A DNA stretch of 64,000 bases from Telluria mixta (lineage in GTDB: Bacteria; Pseudomonadota; Gammaproteobacteria; Burkholderiales; Burkholderiaceae_D), in NCBI RefSeq assembly GCF_029223865.1, contig NZ_CP119520.1, positions 2,604,001 through 2,668,000 of the forward strand, given 5' to 3'. The notes under the pieces were generated by a model. It made no database searches. It worked only from the letters and a program-made list of their open reading frames with translations, and was not told the DNA's origin. Of the stretch, positions 27,821 to 38,826 are shown piece by piece. Every line of letters starts with the position of its first letter. Position 1 is the stretch's first letter. Made by a program: the position numbers and the translations under genes.

Positions 27821-28539
27821 TTGTGGCCGCTGGCCGCGTCGGCGCTCTTGCGGGCGCTGTCACGGGGGGTATCGGAAAAACGTTCCAGGCAATAGCCCAA
27901 CCCGCGCACGGTGGCGATGCGGATGCCGCCCGTCTCGATCTTCTTGCGCAGGCGGTGCACGTAGACCTCGATGGCGTTGTTCGACACTTCCTCGCCCCAT
28001 TCGCACAGGTGGTCGACGAGCTGTTCCTTCGATACGAGGCGTCCCGTGCGCGCCAGCAGGATTTCCAGCAGGCCCAGTTCGCGCGCGGACAAATCGAGCA
28101 TCTGGTCGTTGATGTACGCGCTGCGTCCGACCTGGTCGTACACGAGCGGGCCGTGGCGGATGACGGTCGAGCCGCCGCCCTGGCCGCGGCGGGTGAGGGC
28201 GCGCACGCGCGCTTCCAGTTCGGACAGCGCGAACGGCTTGGGCATGTAGTCGTCGGCGCCGGCGTCGAGGCCGCCCACGCGCTGCTCGATGGAATCGGCG
28301 GCCGTCAGGATCAGCACGGGCAGCAGCGAGCCGCGCGCGCGCAGGCGGCGCAGCACGTCCAGGCCGGACAGCTTGGGCAGGCCGAGGTCGAGGATCAGGA
28401 GATCGAATTCCTGGGTCGACAGCGCCGTGTCCGCGTCCTGGCCGTTCTTGACGCAATCGATGGCGTAGCCGGACTGGCGCAAGGAGCGCGTCAGCCCATC
28501 GGCCAATACGCTATCATCTTCGGCTAGTAAAATACGCAT
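27817..28539 (-). CDS. OmpR-family response regulator
   Basis: A 240-residue two-component regulator. The receiver domain has the acidic pocket LLAEDDS, the phosphoacceptor in LLILDLGLPKLSG, and Lys in MPKPF. The C-terminal winged helix carries SARELGLLEILL, NAIEVYVHRLRKKIE and VRGLGYCLE. I chose the ATG at 28539, which has a gggagaaaag ribosome site and starts with the conserved MRILLAEDD; an earlier in-frame start at 28605 adds non-conserved residues. It is first in the regulator-kinase-DUF4212-symporter unit and divergent from recA. Confidence 0.92.
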   Translation of the reverse strand: MRILLAEDDSVLADGLTRSLRQSGYAIDCVKNGQDADTALSTQEFDLLILDLGLPKLSGLDVLRRLRARGSLLPVLILTAADSIEQRVGGLDAGADDYMPKPFALSELEARVRALTRRGQGGGSTVIRHGPLVYDQVGRSAYINDQMLDLSARELGLLEILLARTGRLVSKEQLVDHLCEWGEEVSNNAIEVYVHRLRKKIETGGIRIATVRGLGYCLERFSDTPRDSARKSADAASGHK

Positions 28540-28636
28540 CTTTTCTCCCGGCTTTCGTTGTTCGACCCCGCTCACCCGCGTATTGTGTGTGAAGTTTCGC
28601 AACATGTCGAATCGGTCAAGCGACAGTAAATATCGC

Positions 28637-28666
28637 TTGCCAAAACCACTGGGATTTTATACAGTA
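28637..28666 (+). promoter_or_regulatory. recA promoter with overlapping LexA (SOS) box
   Basis: A -35-like TTGCCA (28637-28642) and a -10-like TACAGT (28660-28665) are 17 bases apart. Between them lies the palindrome ACTG-N10-CAGT, a LexA box at 28649-28664 of form CTGG-N8-ACAG; the left half has G instead of the usual T at its fourth base. Position over the promoter fits LexA repression of recA. Confidence 0.65.
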
Positions 28667-28728
28667 CTTCCTATTGAAATCGCGCGAGCGGCCCACACCT
28701 TGGTTCACTCTAGGACAGAAAGAAAGTT

Positions 28729-29808
28729 ATGGACGACAAAAAATCCGCAGTAAATGCAGCCGAGAAGGGCAAGGCGCTGGCAGCAGCCCTCGCGCAGATC
28801 GAAAAGCAATTCGGTAAAGGCTCGGTGATGCGCATGGATACCAATGCGCCCGTCGAGGAAGTACAAACCGTCTCGACCGGCTCGCTGGGCCTGGACATCG
28901 CACTCGGCGTCGGAGGCCTGCCGCGTGGCCGTATCGTCGAGATCTATGGTCCGGAATCGTCGGGCAAGACGACGCTGACCCTGCAGACCATTGCCCAGAT
29001 GCAGAAGCTGGGTGGCACCTGCGCGTTCATCGACGCCGAGCACGCGCTGGACGTGACCTATGCGCAAAAGCTGGGCATCAAGCTGGACGAGCTGCTGATC
29101 TCGCAGCCGGACACGGGTGAACAGGCGCTGGAAATCACGGACGCCCTCGTGCGTTCGGGCAGTGTCGACATGGTGGTCATCGACTCGGTGGCGGCACTGA
29201 CGCCGCGCGCCGAGATCGAAGGCGACATGGGCGACTCCCTGCCGGGCCTGCAAGCCCGCCTGATGTCGCAGGCGCTGCGCAAGCTGACCGCATCGATCAA
29301 CCGTACGAACACCCTGGTGATCTTCATTAACCAGATCCGTATGAAGATCGGCGTCATGTTCGGCAGCCCGGAAACGACGACCGGCGGTAACGCGCTGAAG
29401 TTCTACGCCTCCGTGCGTCTGGACATCCGCCGTACCGGCTCGATCAAGACCGGCGACGAGGTGATCGGTAACGAAACCAAGGTCAAGGTTGTCAAGAACA
29501 AGATCGCGCCCCCGTTCAAGGAAGCGCACTTCGACATCCTGTACGGCGAAGGCACGTCGCGCGAAGGCGAGATCATTGACCTGGGCGTGGACAACAAGAT
29601 CGTCGAGAAGTCGGGTTCGTGGTACAGCTACGGTGGCGAGCGCATCGGCCAGGGCAAGGACAATGCCCGTATCTTCTTGAGGGAGCGTCCGGCACTGGCA
29701 CGCGAAATCGAGAACAAGGTCCGCGCCGCCCTCGGCGTGCGCGAACTGCCGCCGGCCCCGGCCGGTGACGGTGCCGCCCAGCTGGCATCCGTCGGCGACG
29801 ACGAGTAA
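28729..29808 (+). CDS. recA: recombinase RecA
   Basis: A 359-residue DNA-dependent ATPase that forms filaments on single-stranded DNA, drives strand exchange, and promotes LexA self-cleavage. Walker A GPESSGKT is at residues 74-81. The block [21 protein letters not shown] and the loop-2 region [14 protein letters not shown] are intact, and the C-terminal tail is acidic (GDDE). recX follows after nine bases, the usual arrangement. Expression is expected to be SOS-regulated from the LexA box upstream. Confidence 0.98.
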   Translation: MDDKKSAVNAAEKGKALAAALAQIEKQFGKGSVMRMDTNAPVEEVQTVSTGSLGLDIALGVGGLPRGRIVEIYGPESSGKTTLTLQTIAQMQKLGGTCAFIDAEHALDVTYAQKLGIKLDELLISQPDTGEQALEITDALVRSGSVDMVVIDSVAALTPRAEIEGDMGDSLPGLQARLMSQALRKLTASINRTNTLVIFINQIRMKIGVMFGSPETTTGGNALKFYASVRLDIRRTGSIKTGDEVIGNETKVKVVKNKIAPPFKEAHFDILYGEGTSREGEIIDLGVDNKIVEKSGSWYSYGGERIGQGKDNARIFLRERPALAREIENKVRAALGVRELPPAPAGDGAAQLASVGDDE

Positions 29809-29817
29809 TCGTCGCTG

Positions 29818-30276
29818 ATGCCGCGCCAGCAGCTGAGCCTCAAGGCTCGCGCGTTGAAGTATCTGTCGACGCGCGAGCACAGCCGGCTCGAACTGGCGCG
29901 CAAATTGTCGCGATATGCGGAGGAGGGCGACGACGTCGAAGCCCTCCTCGATTTCCTTGAAAAGAACAACTGGCTGTCGCAGGAGCGTTTTGCCGAATCG
30001 CTGGTCCACCGGCGCGCAGGACGCTACGGCAACGCCCGGGTGCTCGCCGAACTCCAGCAGCATGGCGTCGACGGCGACGCGTTCGACGAACTCAAGTCCG
30101 AACTGAAGGAATCCGAAACGGCACGGGCCCGCGAAGTCTGGCGCCGCAAGTTCGGCAGGGTTCCGCAGGATGCCGAGGAGCGCAGCAAACAGATGCGCTT
30201 CCTGATGCAACGCGGCTTTTCCCAAAGTGCGGTGCGTGCCGCGCTCAAAGGCAGCGACGACGAGGACGACCTCTGA
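29818..30276 (+). CDS. recX: recombination regulator RecX
   Basis: A 152-residue all-helical protein that binds RecA filaments and limits their growth. Family features are [19 protein letters not shown] near the N-terminus and the middle segment [20 protein letters not shown]. Next comes the [15 protein letters not shown] block, then [16 protein letters not shown]. It directly follows recA, probably co-transcribed with read-through control. Confidence 0.95.
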   Translation: MPRQQLSLKARALKYLSTREHSRLELARKLSRYAEEGDDVEALLDFLEKNNWLSQERFAESLVHRRAGRYGNARVLAELQQHGVDGDAFDELKSELKESETARAREVWRRKFGRVPQDAEERSKQMRFLMQRGFSQSAVRAALKGSDDEDDL

Positions 30277-30540
30277 TCTCACCGTCGTGAATACCCCACT
30301 ATCGTTCTGTTTATGACCGTGAGCTTGCGCTTTCGGCATCTCAACTTCGCAACATCTTCCCTTATCTTCCCTGCAAAAACCCTTCTGTAACCGGGGAGAC
30401 GGTGCACAGCCCGGCACCCTGTGCTAAACTTTCATGGTTTAAGCAGCGCCGCAAGAGCGGTTGTTGCCGTAGAAGCTGCGGCAACGTGCATCAGGCACAA
30501 CGGCTGCAAATTTTTTCGCCGCATACCGGCATTGGTGTTT

Positions 30541-31098
30541 ATGCCCCTGTCTCCTCCCGCTCCGCGTAAGCCAAGGCACACGCGCGCCATTACCGTCGAA
30601 GCGTTCGCGCGCGACGATGGCCTGTGGGACCTCGACGCGTGCATCCGCGACACCAAGACGCATGATATTGCCCTGCCTTCCGGCTCCCGTCCGGCCGGCC
30701 TGCCGGTGCACGAACTCAAATTGCGGGTGACTATCGACCGCGACATGAACATCGTCGACGCCGAAGCCGCGTCCGATGCCGTACCCTATCCCGGTTTCTG
30801 CGACACCATTGCTCCTGCCTACAAGAAGCTCATCGGCTTGTCGCTGCTGAAACATTTCCGATTGCATCTGAAGGACCGCCTGTCCGGGGTACTCGGCTGC
30901 ACCCACCTGACCGAACTCGCGCAAGTCCTGCCCACCGCGGCAATCCAGGCCTTCGCCGATGACGCGATGGCCAACCGCCCGTCCGATACGTCGGCCGAGC
31001 GGCCTTACGAACTGGACCGCTGCCACGCGCTGCGCCTCGACGGCCCTGCCGTCGAAACGTATTACCCGCGCTGGGCTCTCAAGGCGGTGCCGGGGTAG
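30541..31098 (+). CDS. DUF2889 domain protein
   Basis: A 185-residue conserved protein of unknown function matching the DUF2889 family: N-terminal MPLSPP...RHTRAITVEAF, then DDGLWDLDACIRDTKT, and the conserved GCTHLTEL near residue 120. There is no signal peptide or membrane segment. I chose the ATG at 30541, where conserved sequence begins; an in-frame start at 30421 adds residues unlike the family. The 264-base gap before it holds no gene that I can support, only a weak promoter-like TAAACT near 30425. A hairpin follows the gene. Confidence 0.8.
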   Translation: MPLSPPAPRKPRHTRAITVEAFARDDGLWDLDACIRDTKTHDIALPSGSRPAGLPVHELKLRVTIDRDMNIVDAEAASDAVPYPGFCDTIAPAYKKLIGLSLLKHFRLHLKDRLSGVLGCTHLTELAQVLPTAAIQAFADDAMANRPSDTSAERPYELDRCHALRLDGPAVETYYPRWALKAVPG

Positions 31099-31104
31099 TG
31101 TCGT

Positions 31105-31120
31105 CCGGAGTAGACTCCGG
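31105..31120 (+). terminator. short hairpin between the DUF2889 gene and sucC
   Basis: Stem CCGGAG-TAGA-CTCCGG, followed by a T-rich stretch (gtttgtcgcttttttatt). It could terminate the DUF2889 transcript; the stem is only six pairs, so the call is moderate. Confidence 0.45.
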
Positions 31121-31180
31121 GTTTGTCGCTTTTTTATTCAACCGCATTTCTAAATCAGTAACAGAAGAAGGGAAGCCAGC

Positions 31181-32350
<1,170 letters not shown>

Positions 32351-32367
32351 TTCGCAAAGGAAATAAC

Positions 32368-33249
32368 ATGTCGATTCTGATTAACAAAGACACCAAAGTC
32401 ATCACCCAAGGTATCACCGGCAAGACCGGCCAATTCCACACCCGCATGTGCCGCGACTACGCGAACGGCCGTGAAGCCTTCGTCGCAGGCGTGAACCCGA
32501 AGAAAGCCGGTGAGGACTTCGAGGGTATCCCCATCTTCGCGAGCGTCAAGGAAGCCAAGCAGAACACCGGCGCCACCGTGTCGGTCATCTACGTTCCGCC
32601 GGCAGGCGCTGCCGCCGCCATCTGGGAAGCCGTGGAAGCCGAGCTGGACCTGGCAATCTGCATCACCGAAGGCATCCCTGTCCGTGACATGATGGAAGTC
32701 AAGGACCGCATGGCCAAGGCCGGTTCGAAGACCCTGCTGCTGGGCCCGAACTGCCCGGGTCTGATCACCCCGGACGAGATCAAGATCGGCATCATGCCGG
32801 GTCACATCCACAAGAAAGGCCGCATCGGCGTCGTGTCCCGTTCGGGCACGCTGACGTATGAAGCCGTCGGCCAGCTGACCGCACTGGGCCTCGGCCAGTC
32901 GTCGGCAGTCGGCATCGGTGGCGACCCGATCAACGGTCTGAAGCACATCGACGTGATGAAGATGTTCAACGACGATCCGGACACGGACGCCGTCATCATG
33001 ATCGGCGAGATCGGCGGCCCGGACGAAGCCAATGCTTCGTACTGGATCAAGGACAACATGAAGAAGCCGGTCGTCGGCTTCATCGCCGGCGTCACCGCGC
33101 CGCCGGGCAAGCGCATGGGCCACGCCGGCGCGCTGATCTCGGGCGGTGCCGATACCGCCGACGCCAAGCTGGAAATCATGGAAGCCTGCGGTATCAAGGT
33201 CACCAAGAACCCGTCGGAAATGGCTCGTCTGCTGAAGGCGATGCTGTAA
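32368..33249 (+). CDS. sucD: succinyl-CoA synthetase alpha subunit
   Basis: A 293-residue subunit carrying the CoA-binding Rossmann domain ([13 protein letters not shown] near residue 15) and the phosphohistidine loop [10 protein letters not shown] near residue 250. The conserved [10 protein letters not shown] and SRSGTLTYE are present. It forms the sucCD operon with the preceding gene and ends at a strong terminator. Confidence 0.97.
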   Translation: MSILINKDTKVITQGITGKTGQFHTRMCRDYANGREAFVAGVNPKKAGEDFEGIPIFASVKEAKQNTGATVSVIYVPPAGAAAAIWEAVEAELDLAICITEGIPVRDMMEVKDRMAKAGSKTLLLGPNCPGLITPDEIKIGIMPGHIHKKGRIGVVSRSGTLTYEAVGQLTALGLGQSSAVGIGGDPINGLKHIDVMKMFNDDPDTDAVIMIGEIGGPDEANASYWIKDNMKKPVVGFIAGVTAPPGKRMGHAGALISGGADTADAKLEIMEACGIKVTKNPSEMARLLKAML

Positions 33250-33271
33250 TCCTGCGGATTCGCATCCGATG

Positions 33272-33301
33272 AACGGGACGCTTCGGCGTCCCGTTTTTTT
33301 T
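33272..33301 (+). terminator. rho-independent terminator of sucCD
   Basis: A ten-base stem AACGGGACGC / GCGTCCCGTT with a TTCG tetraloop, followed by an uninterrupted T-run of about eight. A textbook intrinsic terminator. Confidence 0.92.
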
Positions 33302-33305
33302 GTAC

Positions 33306-33381
33306 TGACAATTTTTGTCGCAACTCAACAAAAACGGTCGGGGTGACAATTTTCGCCAACCCAGCGTGACAAAAATTGTCA
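33306..33381. promoter_or_regulatory. three TGACAA-N3-TTGTCA palindromes upstream of pilA
   Basis: Copies lie at 33306-33320 (one mismatch), 33344-33358 (degenerate right half) and 33367-33381 (perfect). They are 75-150 bases upstream of the pilA -24 element, where a sigma-54 activator would bind. The 303-base gap between sucD and pilA holds only these, the sucD terminator and the promoter. PilR is the expected activator of pilA, but the match to its sites is inference. Confidence 0.5.
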
Positions 33382-33455
33382 TGCGGCAATGCAAAAAACA
33401 CGCAAAAACCCACAATTCGATGGCACCGTGCTAACGATTCCGTACGGAAATGTCC

Positions 33456-33472
33456 TGGCACGCCGATTGCAT
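33456..33472 (+). promoter_or_regulatory. sigma-54 promoter of pilA
   Basis: TGGCACGCCGATTGCAT is a perfect -24/-12 element with ten bases between GG and GC, 97 bases before the ATG. Sigma-54 control of major pilin genes with PilS/PilR is established in Pseudomonas and others. Confidence 0.85.
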
Positions 33473-33552
33473 AGTGTAAAGGGCAGAAGCAAGCAGTAAC
33501 CGGATACGAAGTACCCCTTTAATTTTGCAGTGCCCCCACCTGGAGAGACATC

Positions 33553-34017
33553 ATGAAAGCACCGAAAATCGTCAAGAAAGCCCAAGCCGGCTTCACCCTG
33601 ATCGAACTGATGATCGTTGTCGCGATTATCGGTATCCTGGCCGCCGTGGCCATCCCGGCTTACCAGAACTACGTCGCCAAGTCGAAGTTCACGGCTGCGC
33701 TGGCTGAAGTGTCGGCTGGTAAAACTGCCTTCGACGTCAAGCTGAACGATGGCGCAACTATTGCCGCCCCGGCAGATATCGGCCTGCCCGCCAGCACCGC
33801 CCCGACGACGAACTGCAAGTTCGGCGCCGGCTCCGACAACATCGTTTGCAAAATCCAGGGCGGCCCGGCTACCGTCAAGGATAAAAACATCAAGCTGACG
33901 CGCGGCACGGATGGCGCCTGGACGTGCAGCACCAGCGTGACCGCTGACGACGCAGCCAAGGTCATTCCGACCGGCGCCTGCCCGACCAGCGCTGCAACGA
34001 TCACCGACCCGACCTAA
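33553..34017 (+). CDS. pilA: type IV pilin, major subunit PilA
   Basis: A 154-residue prepilin. The leader [13 protein letters not shown] is followed by the type III cleavage/methylation site [18 protein letters not shown], in which the PilD peptidase would cut after Gly13. Glu at mature position 5 is present. The rest is a short globular domain with Cys residues near 88 and 97 and a Cys pair near 126 and 140; the last two probably form the D-region disulphide. It is monocistronic between a sigma-54 promoter and a strong terminator. Pilus-assembly genes are not in this window. Confidence 0.93.
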   Translation: MKAPKIVKKAQAGFTLIELMIVVAIIGILAAVAIPAYQNYVAKSKFTAALAEVSAGKTAFDVKLNDGATIAAPADIGLPASTAPTTNCKFGAGSDNIVCKIQGGPATVKDKNIKLTRGTDGAWTCSTSVTADDAAKVIPTGACPTSAATITDPT

Positions 34018-34035
34018 TCGGGCTGAAGTATGAAA

Positions 34036-34061
34036 AACCCGGCTGCGGCCGGGTTTTTTTT
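34036..34061. terminator. bidirectional terminator between pilA and the PilZ gene
   Basis: Stem AACCCGGC / GCCGGGTT with loop TGCG. The plus strand has an eight-T tail and the minus strand a five-T tail, so it can end both convergent transcripts. Confidence 0.9.
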
Positions 34062-34111
34062 CGTTTACCGCGCAGTACGTCGGATCGCGCAATCGCCATC
34101 CATCCAGACGA

Positions 34112-34828
34112 TCAGACGATCTTCTGCCGATCCGCCAGCAACGCCTCGTACGTCAGGTTCTGCAGCAGCGTGTAGTGCACGGGATCGAGGTCCACGAACT
34201 GCACGCCGTACGCAAACCCCTCGGCCTGTTCCGTCCCGCCCGAGAGGGCGCTGATGTTGCGCACGGCCGCGCGCGTACGGACGCGGATTTCCTGGTTATT
34301 GGGCGGCGCCAGCAGGGCGAATTCCAGGTCGATTTCGTCCTCGTCCTGGGGCAGGCTCTTCTTCGATTCGATGCGGGCGCCGTTCACGCTCAGGTTCGTC
34401 AGCAGGCAATCGGCGCCCGGCACGGTGGCGTTTTTCGGGATGACCTTGGCGGGAATGTCGACCTTGACCCGCATCGCCGTGCGCAGGCTCGTGCCCTGGA
34501 TCGTGCGCGGGAACGAGATGTGGGCGTACAGCAGCGGCCGCCCGAACACGCGTTCGACCGTGCACGCGAACGAGCACACGTGGATGCCCGAGAACACGCG
34601 CATCGTCACCCGCTCGCCCTCGACCAGCGGGATCGGCGCGCCGTTATCCATCGGGATCTTGACGATCAGGTATTCGTCCTTCAACCAGCCGATCAGCGTG
34701 GAGAAGTGCTGCACGGGTTTCAGGCGCCGGTGCGTGATGAATTGCAGGCGTACGCCCACCTGCAGGTTCATCGACTCGAATTCGAATTCCTGGGGTTTGA
34801 GTTCGCGGTCCGCTTGCGGGTCGTTCAT
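34112..34828 (-). CDS. PilZ-domain flagellar brake protein (YcgR-like)
   Basis: A 238-residue cytosolic protein. The N-terminal YcgR-like domain (about residues 20-115) is followed by a PilZ domain (about 118-230). The PilZ cyclic-di-GMP signature is visible as R-T-A-M-R near residue 120 and NLSVNGARIES near residue 147, where the usual Asp of D/N-x-S-x-x-G is Asn, an allowed variant. By family knowledge it slows flagellar rotation when c-di-GMP is bound. It is convergent with pilA, so two motility-related genes adjoin, though no flagellar gene is near. Confidence 0.85.
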   Translation of the reverse strand: MNDPQADRELKPQEFEFESMNLQVGVRLQFITHRRLKPVQHFSTLIGWLKDEYLIVKIPMDNGAPIPLVEGERVTMRVFSGIHVCSFACTVERVFGRPLLYAHISFPRTIQGTSLRTAMRVKVDIPAKVIPKNATVPGADCLLTNLSVNGARIESKKSLPQDEDEIDLEFALLAPPNNQEIRVRTRAAVRNISALSGGTEQAEGFAYGVQFVDLDPVHYTLLQNLTYEALLADRQKIV

Positions 34829-34884
34829 GATGTTTTCATCTCAGAAGCGGGCAATAGTAGCACCGAGGCAATTCTTTGGAAACG

Positions 34885-34914
34885 AAAAAAACGCCTGTAC
34901 GTACAGGCGTTTTT
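34885..34914 (-). terminator. terminator of the S9 peptidase gene
   Basis: A perfect palindrome ACGCCTGTAC / GTACAGGCGT, flanked by A-runs and T-runs on both sides. On the minus strand it is followed by six T residues and lies just past the S9 peptidase stop. Confidence 0.85.
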
Positions 34915-34943
34915 CGTCATCCAGGCAACAATTACACGTGGAT

Positions 34944-37001
34944 TTACTGCTTCAGGTGCTGGTCCAGCCAGCCGATCACGGTGTGATGCCACAGCACGGA
35001 ATTGGCCGGCTTCAGCACCCAGTGGTTCTCGTCCGGGAACACCAGCAGCTTGCTGTCGATGCCGCGCCGCTGCAGCGCCGTGAACGTGGACAGGCCCTGG
35101 GCCGTGGGGATGCGGAAGTCGAGGTCGCCCTGCACGACGAGCATCGGCGTCTTCCACTTGTTCACGTGCAACACCGGGTTGAAGCGCTCATGCTTGTCCG
35201 GCACGCTGAAGTACGGACCGCCGTTTTCCCAATCGGTGAACCATTGTTCCTCGGTCGAATAGGCCATGCCGCGGGTGTCGAACACGCCGTCGTGGTTGAC
35301 GATGCACTTGAAACCGTCGGACCAGTTACCCTCGATCCAGTTCATCATGTAGCCGCCATACGACGCGCCCAGCGCGCACGCGTGCGGGCGGTCCAGCCAG
35401 GCATATTTCGCGGTGGCCGCGGCCAGGCCTTTTTTCAGGTCCTCGAGCGGCTTGCCGCCCCAGTCGCCGCTGATGGCGTCCGTGAACTTCTGGCCGTAGC
35501 CGGTCGAGCCATGGAAATCGATGAACACGGTCGCATAGCCCGCACCCGCGTACACCTGCGGGTTCCAGCGGTAGCTCCAGCCGTTGCCGAAGCTGCCCTG
35601 CGGGCCGCCGTGCACGAGGAAGGCGATCGGATACTTTTTGCCCGGCTCATAGTTCCACGGCTTCATCACATGGCCATAGACGGTGTCGCCGTTCGCGCCC
35701 TTGAACGAGAACTGTTCATAGTCGCCCCAACGCACGTCGGCCAGCTTCTCCTCGTTCACGTGGGTCAATTGCTTGGGTTGGTTAGTGCCCAACTGCATGC
35801 CAAACAATTGCGCGCCCGATGCCAGATTCGCTTGCGTGAACGCGACGGTATCGCCGCGCACGTCGAAGCCGCCGATGGAACCCTTGTCGGTCAGCGGAGA
35901 GACTTTACCGCTGGCCACGTCGATGGCGAACAGGCGGTGCTGGCCGATGTCCTCGGCATCCGCGATGAGCGTCTTGCCGTCGGCCGTCCACTGGATGCTG
36001 CCCGGCGAGCGGTCCCAGCTTTCGGCCACGTTGCGCTTCTTGCCGGTGGCGAGATCGAGCAGCACGATGTGGTAGCGGTCTGCCTCGAAGCCGGGGCGGC
36101 TCATGGCCAGGTAGGCGAGGGTGCGGCCGTCCGGCGAGAACACGCCTTTCGTGTCCCAGGCGTGATTGTCGGCCGTCAGGTTGCGCGGCGTGCCGCCCGT
36201 GGCGGGGACCGTGTACAGGTCGAAGTTCGTCGACCACGCCTCCGTCTTGCCGGCGATGCGCGCCGAGAACACGACGGTCTTGCCGTCCGGGCTGAAGCGG
36301 AATTCCTCGCGGTCGCCGAACGGTTTCGATGGCACGTCGCCGTCGAGGGCGCCCGACAGGCTGACCGGCGTGCCGTTCACGCGGCCGGACGCATCCAGCG
36401 GCGCCGCGTACAGCACGTTGTTGCGGCCGTCTGACCACGTGTCCCAGTGGCGCACGAACAGGCGGTCGTAGACTTTGCCGCTGGCCTTGTCCTTCTCTTT
36501 CGCATCGACGCGCGCCTTCGTGCAGGCAAGGTCGGCGCAGTCGCGGAACACGGCCATGCTCAGCAGCATGCGGTCGCCCGTCGGCGCGACGCGAAAGGCG
36601 TCCACGTCGAGCGGCAGATCGGTCACGCGGACCGCGTCGCCGCCGGCCGCCGGTACGCGCCACACCTGGCCCGAGCCCGAACGTGACGACAGGAAATAGA
36701 TCGCGTCGCCGTTCGGCGACCATTCCGGATCCGTGCTGCTGGCAGCGTCCGACGTCAGGCGTTGCGGGGCCGGACTGGCGGCGCGCAGGTCGACCAGGTA
36801 GAGGTCGGTATGGCCGCGGTTCTTGCCCATGTCGGTCGTGCGCACCGTGTACACGACGCGGCCGCCGTCCGGCGACACCGCCGGGCTGCCGACGCGTTCC
36901 ATCGTCACCAGGTCTTCGACCGTGAATCCGCGCAGTGCGGCCGTCGCGCCGAACGCCGTGCCCGTCAGGGCGGCGGCCAGCGCCAGCATACGTAATTTCA
37001 T
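34944..37001 (-). CDS. S9 family peptidase (acylaminoacyl-peptidase/dipeptidyl-peptidase-like), secreted
   Basis: A 685-residue serine peptidase. A signal peptide (MKLRMLALAAALTGTAFG) is followed by a beta-propeller (about residues 30-420, with repeats like SPDGGRVVYTVR and WSPNGDAIYFLS). The alpha/beta-hydrolase domain has the nucleophile in GASYGGYM near residue 546, Asp in VQGDLDFRIP, and His in DENHWVL near the C-terminus. The full triad is present, so it is probably active in the periplasm. The 103-base gap from the upstream chemoreceptor gene suggests its own promoter. A terminator follows. Confidence 0.92.
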   Translation of the reverse strand: MKLRMLALAAALTGTAFGATAALRGFTVEDLVTMERVGSPAVSPDGGRVVYTVRTTDMGKNRGHTDLYLVDLRAASPAPQRLTSDAASSTDPEWSPNGDAIYFLSSRSGSGQVWRVPAAGGDAVRVTDLPLDVDAFRVAPTGDRMLLSMAVFRDCADLACTKARVDAKEKDKASGKVYDRLFVRHWDTWSDGRNNVLYAAPLDASGRVNGTPVSLSGALDGDVPSKPFGDREEFRFSPDGKTVVFSARIAGKTEAWSTNFDLYTVPATGGTPRNLTADNHAWDTKGVFSPDGRTLAYLAMSRPGFEADRYHIVLLDLATGKKRNVAESWDRSPGSIQWTADGKTLIADAEDIGQHRLFAIDVASGKVSPLTDKGSIGGFDVRGDTVAFTQANLASGAQLFGMQLGTNQPKQLTHVNEEKLADVRWGDYEQFSFKGANGDTVYGHVMKPWNYEPGKKYPIAFLVHGGPQGSFGNGWSYRWNPQVYAGAGYATVFIDFHGSTGYGQKFTDAISGDWGGKPLEDLKKGLAAATAKYAWLDRPHACALGASYGGYMMNWIEGNWSDGFKCIVNHDGVFDTRGMAYSTEEQWFTDWENGGPYFSVPDKHERFNPVLHVNKWKTPMLVVQGDLDFRIPTAQGLSTFTALQRRGIDSKLLVFPDENHWVLKPANSVLWHHTVIGWLDQHLKQ

Positions 37002-37104
37002 CCTGTCCTCTCGCTTGTGGCTTGTGAATACGCGGCCTGCCGGTCAGGCGCGGCCGCGGAAAGCCAGCAATTTACCACGTGCAAGATGACGCGGGAAATG
37101 GAGG

Positions 37105-38826
37105 TTAGAACTCTTCCCACTCGTCCGCGGTGGCCGCCGTTTTCACGGGCGCGCGCGCGGGGGCCGGCTTGACGCTCGGCGCCGGCTTCGGTGCCGCCAG
37201 TACCTTGGCGGCCTTCGCGGCACGGATCGGCGCCACGGGTGCGGCCGGCGCAGTCGCCGCTGCGCGGTCGTCGAGGCGGAACACGCTGACCAGTTCCGCC
37301 AGCTTGGCCGCCTGGCCCTGCAGCGCTTCCGACGCGGCCGCGGCTTCCTCGACGAGACCCGCGTTCTGCTGGGTCACGTTGTCCATCTGGCTGATCGCCT
37401 GGTTGATTTGCTCGATGCCGCTGGTCTGTTCCTGGCTGGCGGCGCTGATCTCGGCCATGATGTCGGTCACGCGCTGGATGCTCGCGACGACCTCGTGCAT
37501 CGTGCTGCCGGCCTGGGCGACGAGCCTGGTGCCGGTCTCGACCTTGTCGACGGAGTCGCCGATCAGGGCCTTGATTTCCTTGGCGGCGGCCGCCGAGCGC
37601 TGGGCCAGGGTCCGCACTTCGCCCGCGACGACCGCGAAGCCGCGACCCTGCTCGCCGGCACGCGCGGCCTCGACCGCGGCGTTCAGCGCCAGGATGTTCG
37701 TCTGGAACGCGATGCCGTCGATGACGGTGATGATGTCCACGATCTTCTTCGACGAATCGTTGATCGAGCCCATCGTCTGCACGACCTGCGCCACGACGTC
37801 GCCGCCCTGGCCGGCCACGGTCGACGCCGTCTGCGCCAGCACATTGGCCTGGCGTGCGTTGTCCGCGTTCTGCTTCACGGTCGACGTCAGCTCTTCCATC
37901 GACGACGCCGTTTCCTCGAGCGAGCTGGCCTGTTGTTCCGTGCGCGACGACAGGTCCAGGTTGCCGCTCGCGATTTCGGCGGAGGCGGAACTGATGGCAT
38001 CCGTGCCGTGGCGCACTTCGCTGACGATGCTGGCCAGGCGATCGCGCATGGATTTCATCGCGAACAGCAGGCTCGTCTCGTCACCGGGGCGCAGCTGCAC
38101 GTGGGTGCCCAGGTCGCCGTCGGCGATGCGGGCTGCGATGTCGGCGGCATAGGCGGGTTCGCCGCCCAGCTGGCGCGTCAGGCTCCGGGTGATCAGGATG
38201 CCGAAGGCGGTGCCGACCAGGGCGCTGAGCGCGACCAGCACGAGCAGCGTGGCGCGGCTGTTTTCATAGGCGTTCTTGTTGCTCAGATTGGTTTCCTGGG
38301 CCATCTGTTCCTTGTTGTGGGCCAGCTCCGCCAATCTGGCGTCGAGGTCCTGCGACTTGGGCAGCATCGTGCCGAACAGGTAGTCGACGGAATCGCGTTT
38401 GGGCTGGAGCGGCTCCGCCTTCACGCGCTTGACCAGCTCCGCGATGATGCCATCGTAGTCGCGCAGCTGGGCGTCGGCTTCGGCAAAGATGTGCCTGCCT
38501 TCGTCCGAGTGGAACAGTGGACGCGCCTTGTCGAGGTTTTCCTTCAGCTGCTGCTTGTACTTGTCGGCGTCGGCCAGCAACTTTGCGCGCTGTTCGTCGG
38601 TCGACGCCAGCATGGCGCCGCGCAGCGAACGGCCGAGGGAAACCTGGTCCAGGTCGGCTTCCTTGACGTAGGAAATGCCCAGCAATTCCTTTTGGTACAT
38701 ACGCTTGGCCCGCTCGTTCATCTGGGTCATGTTGTACACCGCAATGCCGGCGACGATGGCGCCGAGCACGACGACGGCAAGAAAACCAAGGGTCAGCCGG
38801 GTCGCGACCTTCATCTGCTTGAACAT
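37105..38826 (-). CDS. methyl-accepting chemotaxis protein
   Basis: A 573-residue chemoreceptor. Transmembrane helix 1 is at about residues 12-32. The periplasmic four-helix-bundle domain (about 33-190) is followed by helix 2 near 192-212, a HAMP domain, and a long signalling hairpin with the conserved tip [20 protein letters not shown]. The C-terminus has an Ala/Pro-rich linker ending in DEWEEF, which resembles the CheR/CheB-binding tether pentapeptide. No che gene is nearby, so it is an orphan receptor of unknown ligand. Confidence 0.93.
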   Translation of the reverse strand: MFKQMKVATRLTLGFLAVVVLGAIVAGIAVYNMTQMNERAKRMYQKELLGISYVKEADLDQVSLGRSLRGAMLASTDEQRAKLLADADKYKQQLKENLDKARPLFHSDEGRHIFAEADAQLRDYDGIIAELVKRVKAEPLQPKRDSVDYLFGTMLPKSQDLDARLAELAHNKEQMAQETNLSNKNAYENSRATLLVLVALSALVGTAFGILITRSLTRQLGGEPAYAADIAARIADGDLGTHVQLRPGDETSLLFAMKSMRDRLASIVSEVRHGTDAISSASAEIASGNLDLSSRTEQQASSLEETASSMEELTSTVKQNADNARQANVLAQTASTVAGQGGDVVAQVVQTMGSINDSSKKIVDIITVIDGIAFQTNILALNAAVEAARAGEQGRGFAVVAGEVRTLAQRSAAAAKEIKALIGDSVDKVETGTRLVAQAGSTMHEVVASIQRVTDIMAEISAASQEQTSGIEQINQAISQMDNVTQQNAGLVEEAAAASEALQGQAAKLAELVSVFRLDDRAAATAPAAPVAPIRAAKAAKVLAAPKPAPSVKPAPARAPVKTAATADEWEEF

